From: Halonatronomonas sp964558325
Lineage (GTDB): Bacteria > Bacillota > Halanaerobiia > Halanaerobiales > Halarsenatibacteraceae
Assembly (NCBI GenBank): GCA_964558325.1
Contig: CAZLCX010000084.1
Location: forward strand, 1-5,683
Direction of reading: 5' to 3'
DNA: 5,683 nt
Below are positions 4,523 through 5,683 of this stretch, piece by piece. How positions within the stretch are numbered: the stretch's first letter is position 1; each line of letters opens with the position of its first letter. The position numbers and the translations under genes are program-made. Under the pieces are notes generated by a model. That model ran no database searches and was not told the origin of the DNA. It worked only from the letters and a program-made list of their open reading frames with translations.

Positions 4523-5683
4523 TCCTATCATCGGAATAGTCAGCAGGATTGTTATAATAACGACCAATACCATTTTCTTTAATCTCAGCATAACTGGGCA
4601 GACCATCAACAAGAATCTGGTTATCAGAATAATTCAAATTCCACTGTTTTAAAACCTCTTTAAAGGTTTCAACATGCCTTGCTACCCTGGTAACCATCGG
4701 CCAGCCATCTTCAGGAACCGGGACATACAATAACCCGTATTCAGCAGCTCTCCGAACAAAGGGATCATCCCCCTCCATTAAGAGTTCTTCATTGGTTACT
4801 CCTCTGATTCTATCCAGGATCATTGTTGGAGCCTCAAACAATATAGAAATAGCCTCGGTGTTGTCACCAACTTCTCGGTGGGATAAACCCCTTAAGGCTG
4901 GAGGAGAAAATTCTACTCCAATTGGATATTCGAACTGCTCATAGGTAAGTGTCATGGCAGCCATTGAGGCTATATCCTGACCTCTTTCATGGGTAACAAT
5001 ACAGTTATTAACTGAGTATTCCAGTTCGGCTGTATGAAGGTCAATAAAGAGATCAACTTCTTCTTCATTAATCAAATTAATATAAGCATAATTAGTCTGT
5101 TCAGTAATACTTCCATCTGCCCGACCAGGCCAGGTCCTGTTTTGATTTCTAACATCGGCATATGAGAGCATCTGCCTGCTAGGATAATGGACATAAACCT
5201 CAGGATCAGGCCAGGAATCAAGAGGATGGGACCAGCGGTCTCCCATTCTAAAGGTTTTAACTCCCCAGTCTGTCTCCACATTATAATAAAGAGGATAACC
5301 TTCTCCAGGTCTGGTGCTGGTAGATGCACTCCTGTTAGCACTAATTACCACAATAAGTCTACCTGATTCTATTTCTGCATTTTCAACCAGGAGCTGGGCA
5401 GTAAGATTTGTGGCCGGTTCTTCTGGATGGGCACGGCCCATAATCATTACAGTTGCTCCAGGTTGACCACTATCAATAATATAAATATTGCTATCATTAA
5501 TTGTACCCCTGATAGGTTCAAAGTAATCTCCTAGAGTATAAACATCTGTTACCCCAGGACCAATAACTACTTCTTCCTGATAATTGCGATGTTCATAAAA
5601 CGTTCTTCCAGCTATAAAGATTGCAACTTCTGCCAGCAGCAAACAAATTATTTTAAGAATTTTTAAGTTCTGCTCCTTGCTCA
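4509..5683 (-). CDS. Membrane-anchored M14-type hydrolase (succinylglutamate desuccinylase/aspartoacylase group), 5' end open
   Basis: Zinc-dependent amide hydrolase of the AstE/AspA (M14) fold. Counting from an in-frame TTG at 5642, visible signatures are HPEE (72-75; His72 and Glu75 as zinc ligands), RNQNRTWPG (166-174, the substrate-binding 'NxNRxFPG'), DLHTAE (201-206; His203 as third ligand) and LFEAPT (268-273; Glu270 as likely catalytic acid/base). The TTG is probably not the true start: the frame stays open to the right edge, adding SKEQNLKILKIICL before LLAEVAIFIAG. Together these make one clean basic-plus-hydrophobic signal anchor. The last two visible bases allow an xTG codon right at the edge, so the start is there or just beyond. 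The enzyme thus probably acts outside the membrane, unlike cytosolic AstE. Its place beside pgsBCW suggests a gamma-glutamyl polymer or a breakdown product as substrate, but this is inferred. It converges on pgsW with a 14-bp overlap, so it is transcribed separately. Confidence 0.82.
   Translation of the reverse strand, partial: SKEQNLKILKIICLLLAEVAIFIAGRTFYEHRNYQEEVVIGPGVTDVYTLGDYFEPIRGTINDSNIYIIDSGQPGATVMIMGRAHPEEPATNLTAQLLVENAEIESGRLIVVISANRSASTSTRPGEGYPLYYNVETDWGVKTFRMGDRWSHPLDSWPDPEVYVHYPSRQMLSYADVRNQNRTWPGRADGSITEQTNYAYINLINEEEVDLFIDLHTAELEYSVNNCIVTHERGQDIASMAAMTLTYEQFEYPIGVEFSPPALRGLSHREVGDNTEAISILFEAPTMILDRIRGVTNEELLMEGDDPFVRRAAEYGLLYVPVPEDGWPMVTRVARHVETFKEVLKQWNLNYSDNQILVDGLPSYAEIKENGIGRYYNNPADYSDDRIRYE

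Noticed and set aside
4521..4550. AATCCT...AGGATT hairpin as a bidirectional terminator for the convergent genes
   Set aside because: The stem is only 6 bp with an 18-nt loop and no proper T-run follows on either strand.
5072..5341. 89-aa minus-strand frame inside the hydrolase gene
   Set aside because: It overlaps the M14 catalytic motifs in another frame of the same strand and resembles no known protein.

Overview
The window looks like chromosomal DNA of a low-GC, halophilic Firmicute-type anaerobe. The order Halanaerobiales is my best guess. This rests on the AT-rich intergenic DNA, strong AGGAGG-type ribosome binding sites, lipoproteins with Firmicute-style lipoboxes, and a strikingly acidic secreted protein (about 77 D/E against 27 K/R in 346 residues). 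The taxonomic call is inference, because no rRNA or other marker is present.

Left part (1-1198, minus strand): two lipoprotein genes in tandem, 27 bp apart. The upstream one (158-1198) appears to be a composite of a lipobox, a small beta-sandwich-like domain and only the C-terminal part of a peptide-binding (SBP family 5, OppA/DppA-like) protein. The downstream one runs off the left edge, and only its signal peptide, lipobox and a few mature residues are visible. A 489 bp AT-rich divergent intergenic region follows (1199-1687). It holds candidate promoters for both directions and several perfect or near-perfect dyads.

Centre (1688-4522, plus strand): a poly-gamma-glutamate (PGA) synthesis locus. 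PgsB (Mur-ligase-like amide ligase) and PgsC (membrane partner) overlap by one base (TAATG). A 142 bp spacer carrying a degenerate 20-bp tandem repeat separates them from PgsW, a membrane-anchored 'poly-gamma-glutamate system protein'. No PgsA/CapA gene is visible here, so PgsW may fill the accessory or export position.

Right part (4509 to the right edge, minus strand): a membrane-anchored M14-type zinc hydrolase of the succinylglutamate desuccinylase/aspartoacylase group. It converges on pgsW, and the two 3' ends overlap by 14 bp. Its fold family and position suggest a role in trimming, releasing or recycling extracellular PGA, but that function is inferred. A reasonable model is that PgsB-PgsC polymerise glutamate at the membrane, PgsW assists, and the convergently transcribed hydrolase acts on the product outside the cell. 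The lipoproteins to the left have no demonstrated link to this system.
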